Shown: positions 34,027 to 43,088, counted from the first letter of the stretch. The stretch is DNA of 64,000 nt from Hymenobacter terricola (GCF_017921975.2 NZ_JAGEMO020000003.1:124001-188000); one strand, 5' to 3'. The notes: generated from the sequence alone by a model not told the origin. Numbers and translations: made by a program.

Positions 34027-36249
34027 ATGCTGAAACTGTTACGCGTTTCCCGGCGCTGGGTGCTGGGTATTGGGGCGATGGCCCTGGGCTTATCGGCCAC
34101 TGCCCAAACGCCGGAAGGCGTTAGCCGCAGCTATCCGGAACACCGCACGGGCTTCCGCTGCGCTTTCGATAGTGCCCAGCAGGCCGCGTTTGCGCGCCAG
34201 CCGGGCGCGGCGGTGGCCTACCGGGCTTTTTTGCAGCAGGTAGCCGCCATGCCGGCCGTGGCCCAGGCCCGCCTGCTGGCCGCCCCCGATGTGACGGTGC
34301 CCGTGGTGATGCACATCATCCACACCGGCGGCTCGGATAATATTTCGGATGCCCAGGTGAACGACGCGGTGCGGGTCATTAACGCCGACTACAGCAAAAC
34401 CAACCGCGACACGGCCGACGTGATTGCGGCCTTCCAGTCGATTTATGCCAACATTGGCTTCAAGATGAAGCTGGCCCGCCTCGACCCGAACGGCAACTGC
34501 ACCACCGGCATCACCCGCACGTATTCGACCGATACCAACATTGGCGATGACCGGGTGAAAAGCCTCATCGTGTGGGACCAGAGCAAGTACCTCAACATCT
34601 GGATTTGCACCAACGCCAACGGGGCCGGCGGCTACGCCTACCTGCCCTGCACCGGCGGCGCGGTCGATGGCATCGTGATTCGCAACGCCCAGTTTGGCAG
34701 CATCGGCACTTCGGGCGGCAGCAACCTGGCGGTGCGCTCGCTCACCCACGAAATCGGCCACTACTTCGGCCTGCCCCACACCTGGGGCGGCAGCAACACG
34801 CCGGGCCTGGCCAGCAATTGCAGCATCGACGACGGCATTGCTGATACGCCGAACACCACCGGCTCGCAGACCAGCTGCTCATCGGCCTACGGCACGGGCA
34901 CGGTGCTCACCAGCTTCAACCCCTGCGGGCCGCTGGCCAACGTGCAGAATTTCATGGACTACTCCAGCTGCACGCGCATGTTCACGCTGGGCCAGCGCGC
35001 CGTGATGCGGGCCTCGCTGCAGCTCGGCTGCCGCCAGGTGCTCACGAGCGCGGCCAACCTGCTGGCCACCGGCACCAACGACGGCTACACCAGTGGCGCC
35101 TGTGCCCCGGTGGTGACCTTCCAGGCCTCGGCCACGACGGTGTGCGAAGGCTCGGCGGTGACCTTCAACGACTATTCTTATAACGCCGACCTCACGGCGC
35201 CCGGCACCAGCTATGCGTGGCAGTTTCCGGGGGGCACGCCCGGCACCTCTACCCAGCGCAACCCGGTGGTGACGTATGCCACCGGCGGCGTGTATGACGT
35301 GACGCTGACCGTGACCACGCCGGGCGGCAGCGGCACCCGCACCCGCCCGGCCCTGGTACAGGTAGTGGGCGGCAACGCGGGCCTGGTGGCCACCGTGGCC
35401 GAGTCCTTCGAAAACCCTAACTTCCCCGCCAACTTCCCGGTACCGAACCTGCGCAACTGGGTGTCCTCGTCCACGTCCACTTCGGGCGGGGCGCGGTGGA
35501 TACGCCAGGCCGTAACCGCCACCAACGGGCTGGTGGTGAGCGACGGTACGGCGTGCGTAATTGTGCCCAGCTCACTGCTGGCCGCCAATACCCAGACCCG
35601 GCTCACCTCGCCCAACATCAACCTGAGCAGCTACTCGGCCACCAATCCGCCGGTGCTGTCCTTTGACCGCGCCTACGCCCTGCGGCCCACTTCGCCCAGC
35701 GAATCGCTGGCCGTGCAGTTCAGCAACGACTGCGGCACCACCTGGACCACCCAGCGCATCTATTACCCCGGCGTGCTCAACACCCGCGACACGCTGCGGG
35801 TGTACGGCTACGTGCCCCACGCCGCTTCCGACTGGCAGCAGCTGCGCATCGACATTCCCGCCACCTACCTGACCAGCCATTTTCAGGTTCGCTTCCAGAT
35901 GGTGAGCAACGGCGGCAACTACTTCTACCTCGACCACGTGGCCGTGGGCCTCGCCTCGGCCCTGGCCGGCCGGAGCGGCAGCAGCGCGGCCACTCCGATG
36001 CTCGTGTTCCCCAACCCGCTCACGGCGGAGACGGCGGTGCAGTTTACCCTGGCCGCCGCCGGGCCGGTCGAACTGCGCCTGACCGACGTGCTGGGCCGCA
36101 CGGTGCTCAGCTTGCCCACCAAAACCTACTCCGCCGGCCCGCAAACTTTGCCTCTGACCAACGCCGGCCGTGCCCTGCCCGCCGGCATCTACTTCGTGCG
36201 CGTCACCCTCAACGGGCAAGCCTTCACCTCCAAAGTCACGGTTGAGTAA
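34027..36249 (+). CDS. M43-family zinc metalloprotease with PKD domain and T9SS sorting domain (paralogue 1)
   Basis: A 740-residue secreted metzincin. The signal peptide ends about GLSATAQ. The zinc site is HEIGHYFGLPH (His241, Glu242, His245, His251), followed by the Met-turn in NFMDYSSCTRMFT. These are the marks of the M43 cytophagalysin/pappalysin family. A PKD-like domain covers about 360-450 (TSYAWQFPGGTPGTSTQRNP), then a beta-sandwich adhesion-like region (450-640). The last 80 residues (FPNPLTAETAVQFTLAAAGP, ending FTSKVTVE) are the T9SS type A sorting domain. The next gene is a tandem paralogue. Paired cysteines suggest disulfides. Confidence 0.92.
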   Translation: MLKLLRVSRRWVLGIGAMALGLSATAQTPEGVSRSYPEHRTGFRCAFDSAQQAAFARQPGAAVAYRAFLQQVAAMPAVAQARLLAAPDVTVPVVMHIIHTGGSDNISDAQVNDAVRVINADYSKTNRDTADVIAAFQSIYANIGFKMKLARLDPNGNCTTGITRTYSTDTNIGDDRVKSLIVWDQSKYLNIWICTNANGAGGYAYLPCTGGAVDGIVIRNAQFGSIGTSGGSNLAVRSLTHEIGHYFGLPHTWGGSNTPGLASNCSIDDGIADTPNTTGSQTSCSSAYGTGTVLTSFNPCGPLANVQNFMDYSSCTRMFTLGQRAVMRASLQLGCRQVLTSAANLLATGTNDGYTSGACAPVVTFQASATTVCEGSAVTFNDYSYNADLTAPGTSYAWQFPGGTPGTSTQRNPVVTYATGGVYDVTLTVTTPGGSGTRTRPALVQVVGGNAGLVATVAESFENPNFPANFPVPNLRNWVSSSTSTSGGARWIRQAVTATNGLVVSDGTACVIVPSSLLAANTQTRLTSPNINLSSYSATNPPVLSFDRAYALRPTSPSESLAVQFSNDCGTTWTTQRIYYPGVLNTRDTLRVYGYVPHAASDWQQLRIDIPATYLTSHFQVRFQMVSNGGNYFYLDHVAVGLASALAGRSGSSAATPMLVFPNPLTAETAVQFTLAAAGPVELRLTDVLGRTVLSLPTKTYSAGPQTLPLTNAGRALPAGIYFVRVTLNGQAFTSKVTVE

Positions 36250-36561
36250 GCCTAAGAGGGTTGTTCACGGCAACGACTTCAACCCGCGCCATTTGCCTGG
36301 TTGCCCTGGTCCTGCCCAACGCCCGCCCCGGCTTTTTTCCGCCGTAATACTCCTTGACTAATATGGATAGTTTCTGCAACCCAAAATCCTGGTCCCTAAA
36401 GCGGTAGGTAATTGCAAATCCCCTGTTGCTCTTTTGGGCGCCATTCGCATAGTTAATCAATGCCTTTTATAGGGTAAATTTGGGGTCGTTTCATTGAACT
36501 TGTCGTCACCCATTGCGACTTAACATTTTTCCTACTCCCTCTCTCCTCACTTCATTTTCTC
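36250..36561. other. Intergenic region between the two M43 paralogues
   Basis: 312 bases. It holds an exact -7 box at 36475-36482 for the second protease. A 74-codon frame on the reverse strand (36236-36460) overlaps the end of paralogue 1 and has no recognisable features, so I do not call it. GC content falls toward the promoter. Confidence 0.45.
36475..36482 (+). promoter_or_regulatory. -7 promoter box for M43 paralogue 2 (TAAATTTG)
   Basis: Exact TAnnTTTG match about 80 bases before the ATG at 36562, so paralogue 2 appears to have its own promoter rather than relying on read-through from paralogue 1. Confidence 0.5.
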
Positions 36562-38721
36562 ATGCTGAAAAAACTTTTACCCTCGGTGCTGAGTGCCGTC
36601 CTGGCCCTGACCGGCTTCGGGGCCCAGGCCCAAAATAGTAACCGCAACTGGTGCGGCACCGATGCCGTGCGGGAGCAGTACTTTGCGACTCATCCCGGTG
36701 CCCGTGAGGCCCAGCTGTTGTTTGACCAGCAGCTCACCGTTATGGCGCAGGCCCAGCAGCGCAGCTCTTCCTACGTCACCGATGTAACCATCCCGGTGGT
36801 GGTACACGTCATTCACGCCGGCGGCACCGAGAACATTACGGACCGGCAGGTTGCCAGCGCCATCGCCCAGCTGAACATCGACTACCAGAAGCTGAACCCC
36901 GACACGGCGAACACCCTGCCCCTGTTCCGCCCCATTGCCGCGTCGATAGGCTTTCAGTTCCGCCTGGCCAAAAAGGACCCGAACGGCAACTGCACCACCG
37001 GCATCACCCGCCACTACCTGCCCACCCTCATCAATGACGACCAAAGCGGGTCCGTGCAGGCGGCCGTTCTTTGGGACCCCAGTCGCTACCTGAACGTCTG
37101 GGTGGTGGGCTCCATCGGCACCGCCTCCGCGGGCGGCATCGTGGCAGGGTATGTAAGCCCCCCGAACTCCCCTACCAACCCCCGCGACGGTTTTGTGGTG
37201 CGCAGCGACTTTTTTGGTACCCAAGGTACCAGCACCCTCTCCAATACCCGGGCCGCGACCCACGAGATTGGCCACTATTTTAGCCTGGCCCACCCTTGGG
37301 GCAGTACGAATAACCCCGGCACCGGCGACTGCTCCGGCACCGACAACGTGGCTGACACGCCGCCAACCGATGGTACCCAGAGCTGCAACCTGAACTATGC
37401 GCCTTGCGGCCAGATAGCCAACGTGCAGAACTTCATGGACTATTCTTTTTGCTTCACCATGTTCACGCAGGGCCAGCGGGCCCGCATGCGGGCGCTGCTG
37501 GCGGCCACCCGCACCGCGCTCGTTTCGCAAACCAACCTGGTGGCCACGGGCACGAACGACGGCTACGTGGCCCCCGACTGCGCCCCGATTGCGGCCTTTA
37601 TCCCCACCAGCGCCACCAGCGTCTGCGTCAACACCCCCGTCACCCTGCGGGACATTTCCTCCAACTTCACGCCCGGCGGCGGCCCGCTCACCTACGCCTG
37701 GTCCTTCCCCGGCGGCACCCCGGCCACGGCCACCGGCCAGACCGTGGCGGTGCAGTACGCCACGGCCGGCTACTACTCCGTCACCGAAACCGTGAGCAAC
37801 ACCGTCGGCGGCACGAGCAGCACCCAGACCAACCTCATCAAGGTGGAAGGCCCCACCGGCGGCGAAACGGCCCCCTACACTGAGTCGTTTGAGAACGCGG
37901 CCTTCCCCAACCTCTTCGCCGCGCCTTCGCTGCGCAACTACACCGTGTCGGCCACGACCAGCGCTGGCGCGGCGGCCCCCTACGTCTGGCGCCAGCAAAC
38001 GGGCACCTCGGCGGCCGACGGTACCGGCTATTTGTACACCGCCGACCGCATTTTCCCAGCCGGCGCCATTTCCACCCTCGTCTCGCCCAACATCAGCCTG
38101 GCCGGGGTGACGGGCCCGGCCGTGCTGCGCTTCGCCCGGGCTTATGCCCTGCGCTCGGCCGCCAGCAACGACCACCTCGACATTTCCTTCAGCAATGACT
38201 GCGGCGCCACCTGGTCCGTGGCCACGGTGCTGCCCGCCGCCACGCTCTCCACCCAGGGCCCCACGCCGATTGACGGCTACACCCCGGCCACCGCCGCCGC
38301 CTGGCAGACCCTGGCCGTGGCCATTCCGGCCCAGTTCCAGCAGAGCCCCCTGTTCAAGGTGCGCCTGCAAATGGTCAACGGCACGAGCGCGGGTAATAAC
38401 TTCTACTTCGACTACCTGCGCATCTCCGGCGTGCTGGCCACCAAGGCCGACGCGCTGGCCGCCCGTGGCATCAGCGTGTACCCCAACCCGCTCACCCAGG
38501 AAACGGCCGTGCACCTGGCCCTGGCCACGGCCACGCGGGTGCAGGTTAGCCTGACCGACGTGCTGGGCCGCCCCGTGCTGAGCCTGCCGGCCAAGACCTA
38601 CGGCGCCGGCCAGCAAACCCTGCCCCTGACCGGTCCCGGCCACGCCCTGTCCGCGGGCCTCTACCTCGTGCGCGTCGCCCTCGACGGCCAAACCTTCACC
38701 GCCAAACTCACCGTCGAGTAA
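36562..38721 (+). CDS. M43-family zinc metalloprotease with PKD domain and T9SS sorting domain (paralogue 2)
   Basis: A 719-residue tandem paralogue with the same order: signal peptide (MLKKLLPSVLSAVLALTGFG...AQAQ), M43 catalytic domain with HEIGHYFSLAH (His234, Glu235, His238, His244) and Met-turn NFMDYSFCFTMFT. A PKD-like domain follows (TYAWSFPGGTPATATGQTVA), then the beta-sandwich and a T9SS sorting domain (YPNPLTQETAVHLALATATR to FTAKLTVE). Shared stretches such as DPNGNCTTGITR and NVQNFMDYS show a duplication. The third ligand motif differs (SLAH versus GLPH), and loops around the active site vary, which suggests altered specificity. A terminator follows. Confidence 0.92.
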   Translation: MLKKLLPSVLSAVLALTGFGAQAQNSNRNWCGTDAVREQYFATHPGAREAQLLFDQQLTVMAQAQQRSSSYVTDVTIPVVVHVIHAGGTENITDRQVASAIAQLNIDYQKLNPDTANTLPLFRPIAASIGFQFRLAKKDPNGNCTTGITRHYLPTLINDDQSGSVQAAVLWDPSRYLNVWVVGSIGTASAGGIVAGYVSPPNSPTNPRDGFVVRSDFFGTQGTSTLSNTRAATHEIGHYFSLAHPWGSTNNPGTGDCSGTDNVADTPPTDGTQSCNLNYAPCGQIANVQNFMDYSFCFTMFTQGQRARMRALLAATRTALVSQTNLVATGTNDGYVAPDCAPIAAFIPTSATSVCVNTPVTLRDISSNFTPGGGPLTYAWSFPGGTPATATGQTVAVQYATAGYYSVTETVSNTVGGTSSTQTNLIKVEGPTGGETAPYTESFENAAFPNLFAAPSLRNYTVSATTSAGAAAPYVWRQQTGTSAADGTGYLYTADRIFPAGAISTLVSPNISLAGVTGPAVLRFARAYALRSAASNDHLDISFSNDCGATWSVATVLPAATLSTQGPTPIDGYTPATAAAWQTLAVAIPAQFQQSPLFKVRLQMVNGTSAGNNFYFDYLRISGVLATKADALAARGISVYPNPLTQETAVHLALATATRVQVSLTDVLGRPVLSLPAKTYGAGQQTLPLTGPGHALSAGLYLVRVALDGQTFTAKLTVE

Positions 38722-38747
38722 GCCCCACTGCTTGATGATTCTTTTGC

Positions 38748-38780
38748 AAAAAAGCCCCGGCAGCCGGCCGGGGCTTTTTT
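38748..38780 (+). terminator. Intrinsic terminator after the M43 pair
   Basis: AAAAAAGCCCCGG (38748-38760) pairs with CCGGGGCTTTTTT (38768-38780) over 13 perfect pairs, ending in six T residues. Confidence 0.85.
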
Positions 38781-38810
38781 GTGGGCAGAAATTTCGCTGA
38801 GAGCCGGCCG

Positions 38811-38818
38811 TACCTTTG
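38811..38818 (+). promoter_or_regulatory. -7 promoter box for the thioesterase (TACCTTTG)
   Basis: Exact match between the M43 terminator and the thioesterase gene, about 93 bases before the GTG at 38911. Confidence 0.5.
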
Positions 38819-38910
38819 TCTTAACCGCTGACGGCGGCTAACCGAATGGGCCCATGGCGCAGGCGGAGCCGGCCGTTGCTGCCTTCTATTGCATCCTATA
38901 TTTCATCGCC

Positions 38911-39429
38911 GTGCGCAAGCAAAAACCCGTCGCCGACTCCTTCGTTATCATGACCGAGCTGGTGCTGCCCAATGATACCAATACGCTGAACAACCTCATG
39001 GGGGGCCGCATGATGCACCTGATGGACATTGCCGCCGCCATTTCAGCCCAGAAGCACTCCAACCGCATCGTGGTCACGGCGTCGGTCGATAACGTGTCGT
39101 TTCGCGACAGCATCCGGCTGGGCAACGTGGTGACGCTGCAGGCCCAGGTCACGCGGGCGTTCAGCTCCAGCATGGAAGTCCACATCGACGTGTGGGCCGA
39201 GGACATCCCCAGCGGCACCAAGCTGAAAACCAACGAAGCCTTTTTCACCTTCGTAGCCGTCGACCAGGCCGGCCGGCCCATTGATGTGCCCGAGGCCCTG
39301 CCCGAAACCGAAGAGGAAATTCATCTGTACGAGGGCGCGCTGCGCCGCCGCCAGCTTCGCCTGGTGCTGGCCGGCCGCATGCAACCGGCCGAAGCCAAGG
39401 AGCTAAAAGCCCTTTTCTCGCTGGAATAG
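38911..39429 (+). CDS. Acyl-CoA thioesterase, hotdog fold (YciA/BACH-like)
   Basis: A 172-residue cytoplasmic thioesterase that hydrolyses acyl-CoA. The conserved core TELVLPNDTNTLNNLMGGRMMHLMDIAAAISAQKHS contains the catalytic Asn/Asp turn of the hexameric acyl-CoA hydrolase family. It is followed by VTASVDNVSFRDSIRLGNVV and VWAEDIPSGTKLKTNEAFFTFVAVD. GTG 38911 (MRKQKPVADSFVIMTEL) gives the family N-terminus; the frame extends 19 codons upstream to an ATG at 38854 without support. Confidence 0.9.
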   Translation: MRKQKPVADSFVIMTELVLPNDTNTLNNLMGGRMMHLMDIAAAISAQKHSNRIVVTASVDNVSFRDSIRLGNVVTLQAQVTRAFSSSMEVHIDVWAEDIPSGTKLKTNEAFFTFVAVDQAGRPIDVPEALPETEEEIHLYEGALRRRQLRLVLAGRMQPAEAKELKALFSLE

Positions 39430-39481
39430 CCGCTGTTTTTGTTTAAATTGGCTACTCCCATCGGCTAAATTCCTTCCCGCC

Positions 39482-40264
39482 ATGTCCGCCGAAAAACTAG
39501 CTTTCCTGCAGAACTTCTACACCGACGTCACGCTCTACGTGCCGGCCGAGCCGGAGCCGGTGGCTGCCGCACCCAAGGCGGTAGTGCCGGTAGCAGCGGC
39601 GCCGGCCGCCCCTGAAGCCAGCAAAACCACCCCAAAGCCTCCGGTGCGCGACGTTCAGCTGCCGTCCAAATCCTTCAGCCAGCCCTCAGCCGGCCTCGAA
39701 CGGCTGGCGGCCGGCTTCCATCACCCCATCACCGCGCCCGAACCACTGGTGGAAGCTCCCGCCCAGCCAGCGCAAGCGGCTGAAAGGCCGGTAGTCGCTG
39801 CTGCACCGGTGGCCGCTCCTCCGGCCCAGCCGGCTGATGCGCCCGCCGTGCCACCCGTCATGCTCACCCAGTTCAGCACGCTGGGCAACAATGCGCAGGG
39901 CGTAATCCTCTTGTTCCGGCTGCCGCCGGAGCAGTTTGTGAAGCTGCACCGCAACGTATTTTTGAACAAGATGCTGCAAGCCCTGGGCATCGTGATGGCC
40001 GATGTGGTGCTCGTGAACGTGGAGTCGGACCTGCCGGTGGCACTGGTGAACCTGCGCCGCGAGCTGGCCGCCACGCACATCATTGCCTTTGGCAAAAACC
40101 TGCTCGATACCACCATTCGCAATACCCAGATTTACGAGCCGGTGCAGTTCCCAGGTATCGGTCTCTCCTACCTGTCTTCGGCCACCGTGGAACTGGTAGA
40201 ATACGACACGAGCCTGAAAAAGCGCCTCTGGCCGGGCTTGCAACGCATGTTCGGGGTCGGCTAA
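39482..40264 (+). CDS. Conserved-looking protein of unknown function with Pro/Ala-rich linker
   Basis: A 260-residue protein. A short N-terminal segment (MSAEKLAFLQNFYTDVTLYV) is joined by about 110 residues rich in Pro, Ala and Val to a C-terminal globular domain of about 130 residues. That domain starts MLTQFSTLGNNAQGVILLFR and contains LPPEQFVKLHRNVFLNKML, VLVNVESDLPVALVNLRREL and IIAFGKNLLDT. The tethered peptide plus globular domain suggests an adaptor, with the N-terminus binding a partner; that is inference. No signal peptide. I do not recognise the family. It follows the thioesterase in the same direction after 52 bases. Confidence 0.6.
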   Translation: MSAEKLAFLQNFYTDVTLYVPAEPEPVAAAPKAVVPVAAAPAAPEASKTTPKPPVRDVQLPSKSFSQPSAGLERLAAGFHHPITAPEPLVEAPAQPAQAAERPVVAAAPVAAPPAQPADAPAVPPVMLTQFSTLGNNAQGVILLFRLPPEQFVKLHRNVFLNKMLQALGIVMADVVLVNVESDLPVALVNLRRELAATHIIAFGKNLLDTTIRNTQIYEPVQFPGIGLSYLSSATVELVEYDTSLKKRLWPGLQRMFGVG

Positions 40265-40302
40265 CTTCGGCGCTTGCACCGAAGTTTATCGGCCGGCCGG
40301 CG

Positions 40303-41823
40303 CTATTTGGTAGCGGCCGGGGGCGCGAATTTGACGGTGGCCGTCACCTGCACGGGCACGGCCTGGTCGTTCTGCCGGCCGGGCGTGAACGGGCCCACGC
40401 GGTTGATGGCGTCGAGCACGGCCTGGTCGCAGCTCACGCACAATGAGCGCACCACGCGCGGCTTGCGCACCAGCCCATCGGCATCCACAATAAACTCGAC
40501 GTACACGGTGCCGGCAATATGCTCGCGCCGCACGGCATCAGAATAGTGCAGGGCCTGCGTGATGGCGGCCGGGTAGTCGCGCGTGCCGTCGAGCAACGTG
40601 GGCATCTGCGAGGCGTACGTGTACACCTTTTCCGTTTCGGAATAGGGCGCGGCGGGGTCTGGCAGCGGCATCGGGATTTCCAGAAACTGGTGGGTGGCGG
40701 CGGGCTGCCCGACGGCGTCACGGGCGGGTGTCCAGGCCGGGAAGGTGCGCACCAGGCGCAGGGCTTCGGCGTCGCAGCTGGCGCAGAGGGAGTTTTTCAC
40801 CTCGGCGGCATCCACCTTGCCATCGGCCCGCACAATGAAATCGACCCGAATACGGCCCCGCAGCTTTTCGGTAGTCACCACGGCCGGCACGCGCAGGTTG
40901 CGGCGGATGTACTCAAAAAGGCCCGTCGATGCCGGGAAAGTGGCGCGGGTAGGCAAGTCCTCACTGCGGTAGATGTGGCTGGGCGAGCGCAGCGTAACGG
41001 GCAGGTTCATCGCCACGGACACGGCCTGGCCATTCTGCCGGCCGGGCACCAGTTTGGGCAGCTTGTGCACGGCAGCCAGCACGGCGGCATCGCAGGCAGC
41101 ACACAGGCCCCGCCCGATTTTCGCATCCTCCACGTCGCCGGTAGGGCTCACGGCGAAACTGGTGTACACCACGCCTTCCGAGCGGCCGTCGAGCACTTCG
41201 GCGGGATAAACCAGGTTTTTCAGCACCGCCTTTTGCAGGGCGGCCTGGTCGGCGGCGTAGCTTCCGCCGGCTTCCGCCAGCGTCTTATCGGTGGTTTTGG
41301 GTTGGCCGGGCAGCTTGGGCATTTGCTCCACGTAGGTGAAAGCGCGGTTCGCGGCGGGGGCGGCGGCCTGGGCCACACTCGCGGCATTCGTTGCGCCGGC
41401 CTCCTGGAAATTGACGGGCACCGTGAAGCTGACCCACACGGCGCGGCCGTTTTGCTTGCCGGGCACGAAGCGCGGCAGCTGCTGCACGGCATTCACGGCA
41501 GCTTCGTCGCAGCCCGAGCCGAGGCCTTTCACCACTTTCACGTCCTGCACCGCGCCGGTGCTGGTCACCGAGAAAGACACGAACACCCGGCCGGTTATCT
41601 TATTGCGCCGGGCTGCTTCGGGGTAGATGAGGCGCTCCTGAATGGCGGCCGTGATGCCGGCCATGCCCCCGCCAATGGGCAGCGTGGGCATTTGCTCGAC
41701 GTAGGTGTATACTTTTTTTCCTTCATCGTCGTCCTGCGCGGCAGCGGGTTGGGCCAGCGCCAGCAGCGCCGCCGCAAGCATTATAGCGGGGAAAGAAGAA
41801 AAGCAGAGGGTAGATAAATTCAT
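40303..41823 (-). CDS. Secreted protein with four tandem TonB C-terminal domains
   Basis: A 506-residue protein with a cleavable signal peptide (MNLSTLCFSSFPAIMLAAALLALAQPAAAQ), not the membrane anchor of a normal TonB. Four TonB_C units follow, each with a strand like RVFVSFSVTSTGAVQDVKVVKG, then a Cys motif, then a PxFxPGxQNGxAV strand. The Cys motifs are GSGCDEA (C105), CAACDAA (241/244), CASCDAE (347/350) and CVSCDQA (462/465). A short VYTYxxQMPxL segment precedes units 1, 2 and 4; unit 3 has a different lead and lost the PGxQN strand. TonB C-termini bind the TonB box of outer-membrane receptors; a soluble four-domain form could be a periplasmic competitor or scaffold. That is inference. 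Confidence 0.78.
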   Translation of the reverse strand: MNLSTLCFSSFPAIMLAAALLALAQPAAAQDDDEGKKVYTYVEQMPTLPIGGGMAGITAAIQERLIYPEAARRNKITGRVFVSFSVTSTGAVQDVKVVKGLGSGCDEAAVNAVQQLPRFVPGKQNGRAVWVSFTVPVNFQEAGATNAASVAQAAAPAANRAFTYVEQMPKLPGQPKTTDKTLAEAGGSYAADQAALQKAVLKNLVYPAEVLDGRSEGVVYTSFAVSPTGDVEDAKIGRGLCAACDAAVLAAVHKLPKLVPGRQNGQAVSVAMNLPVTLRSPSHIYRSEDLPTRATFPASTGLFEYIRRNLRVPAVVTTEKLRGRIRVDFIVRADGKVDAAEVKNSLCASCDAEALRLVRTFPAWTPARDAVGQPAATHQFLEIPMPLPDPAAPYSETEKVYTYASQMPTLLDGTRDYPAAITQALHYSDAVRREHIAGTVYVEFIVDADGLVRKPRVVRSLCVSCDQAVLDAINRVGPFTPGRQNDQAVPVQVTATVKFAPPAATK

Positions 41824-41886
41824 GGCGCAATATTACGGCTGCCTGCTTACCCGACCGGGGCCGCCGCGCCAGTTTATCCCATTCAA

Positions 41887-41894
41887 TACCTTTG
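41887..41894 (+). promoter_or_regulatory. -7 promoter box (TACCTTTG)
   Basis: Exact box 40 bases before the ATG at 41934, indicating that the interrupted YD-like gene still has an intact promoter. Confidence 0.5.
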
Positions 41895-41933
41895 CCCCTG
41901 GTCTGGCGCCATCGCCAGCTCCGCTGCCGCTCC

Positions 41934-43001
41934 ATGAAATTCCTTGTTAGTGCTGCACTTCTGGCGGCCACCCTCACCGGGGCCAACGCGCCTGATTCAG
42001 CCCCAAAACCTGCCGTCGACCTCGACCCCGTGTACGGTGCCAATCGCAGCGAAATCTACCATACGCACCGCGTGAAGGAGGTTTTTATGGATGAGGAGGC
42101 CTTTTACAACGGCAATCTGACCACAGAGCGGTGCCTCAACAAGTACCACGAGCTGGACCACGCCGGCCGCGTGACGCGGGAAGAAACCACCCACAACCGC
42201 GTCATCATGTATCGGCATGACTTCGAATACAATGCCGCCGGCCAGCACGTGGCCACCACCACCTATGCGCCGCTGGGCGGCGAGCGCAAAGACACCGGCC
42301 GGGTAGGCCTCGCCTGAATACCAGCCAGCCATGACCGTTTCGTGACCGAAGGCACCGAAACCGCCGGCATCACCGGCTGGGATGCCGACGCGGGCCTGTG
42401 GCACCCCGTCAACCGGGTGGTCAGCACCACGCGGCACGACACCACCTACGCAGAAACTATAGATGCCAAAGGCGCCATTATCAGCCTCGTTCGCACCTTC
42501 CGCACCGGGCCCGGCAAGCACATCTACCGACACGACTACCTCAACTTCTCGCCGGGCGGCCTGGACGAGCCCAAATACTACTATGTTCGCACCGAGCGCG
42601 ACCAAGTGGTGGAATCAGGCGCGGTGGATTTTTCGCAGAACCTCGACGCCTACATTGCCCAGCACCCCGAGGCCATGCGCTACGTGTTTGGCTCAAAACG
42701 GGGCTTTTATGCCCTCACCGATTACGTGGCCCGGCAATCGACCGGCACCTACCACCCCACCACCACGGCCACCTACAACCGCCAGGGCCAGCTGTTGGCC
42801 GAAGTCAGCTACAACCGGCGCACCACTTACCAGCGCGATGCCCACGGCCGCGCCCAAACCAGCCAGGACTCCTATCAGGAACAGCCCGGCAACCGCACCA
42901 CCTACACCTACCGCCCCGACGGCCTGCTGGCCAGCGAAACCGTGACCCAGCACGACGGCACTCCCGACGAAAACCGCTACTACCGCTACACCTTCTACTA
43001 A
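41934..43001 (+). pseudogene. Secreted YD/RHS-like repeat protein gene interrupted by an in-frame TGA
   Basis: One reading frame runs 41934-43001, broken by a single TGA at 42315-42317. The first part (127 residues) has signal peptide MKFLVSAALLAATLTGANA and lines such as HELDHAGRVTREETTHNRVI. The second part (219 residues from GTG 42342) continues in the same frame with the same kind of repeats: TATYNRQGQLLAEVSYNRRT and RPDGLLASETVTQHDGTP. Such Tyr-Asp-like repeats occur in RHS-type surface proteins. Without the stop the protein would be about 355 residues. The second part has no signal sequence, so the function is probably lost unless the stop is read through. A 34-pair hairpin follows. Confidence 0.65.
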
Positions 43002-43015
43002 GGACTGCAACAACT

Positions 43016-43085
43016 CCCCGGACCAGTAAAACGCAAAGCGCCCGGCTTACATAAGCCGGGCGCTTTGCGTTTTACTGGTCCGGGG
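43016..43085. terminator. Very long perfect hairpin, bidirectional terminator
   Basis: Arms 43016-43049 and 43052-43085 are exact reverse complements over 34 bases, with only two bases (CA) between. The hairpin fills the gap between convergent genes (YD-like and TlpA-like), and its stem contains AAAACGCAAAGCGCCCGGC. Ordinary terminators here have stems of 11-24 pairs. Confidence 0.85.
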
Positions 43086-43088
43086 AAT

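Noticed and set aside
36236..36460. 74-codon reverse-strand frame in the gap between the M43 genes
   Set aside because: It overlaps the end of paralogue 1, has no promoter box or recognisable motif, and composition is not convincing.
36577..38691. 704-codon frame on the - strand opposite the second M43 protease
   Set aside because: Antisense shadow of a well-identified gene; Gly/Arg/His-rich low-complexity product.
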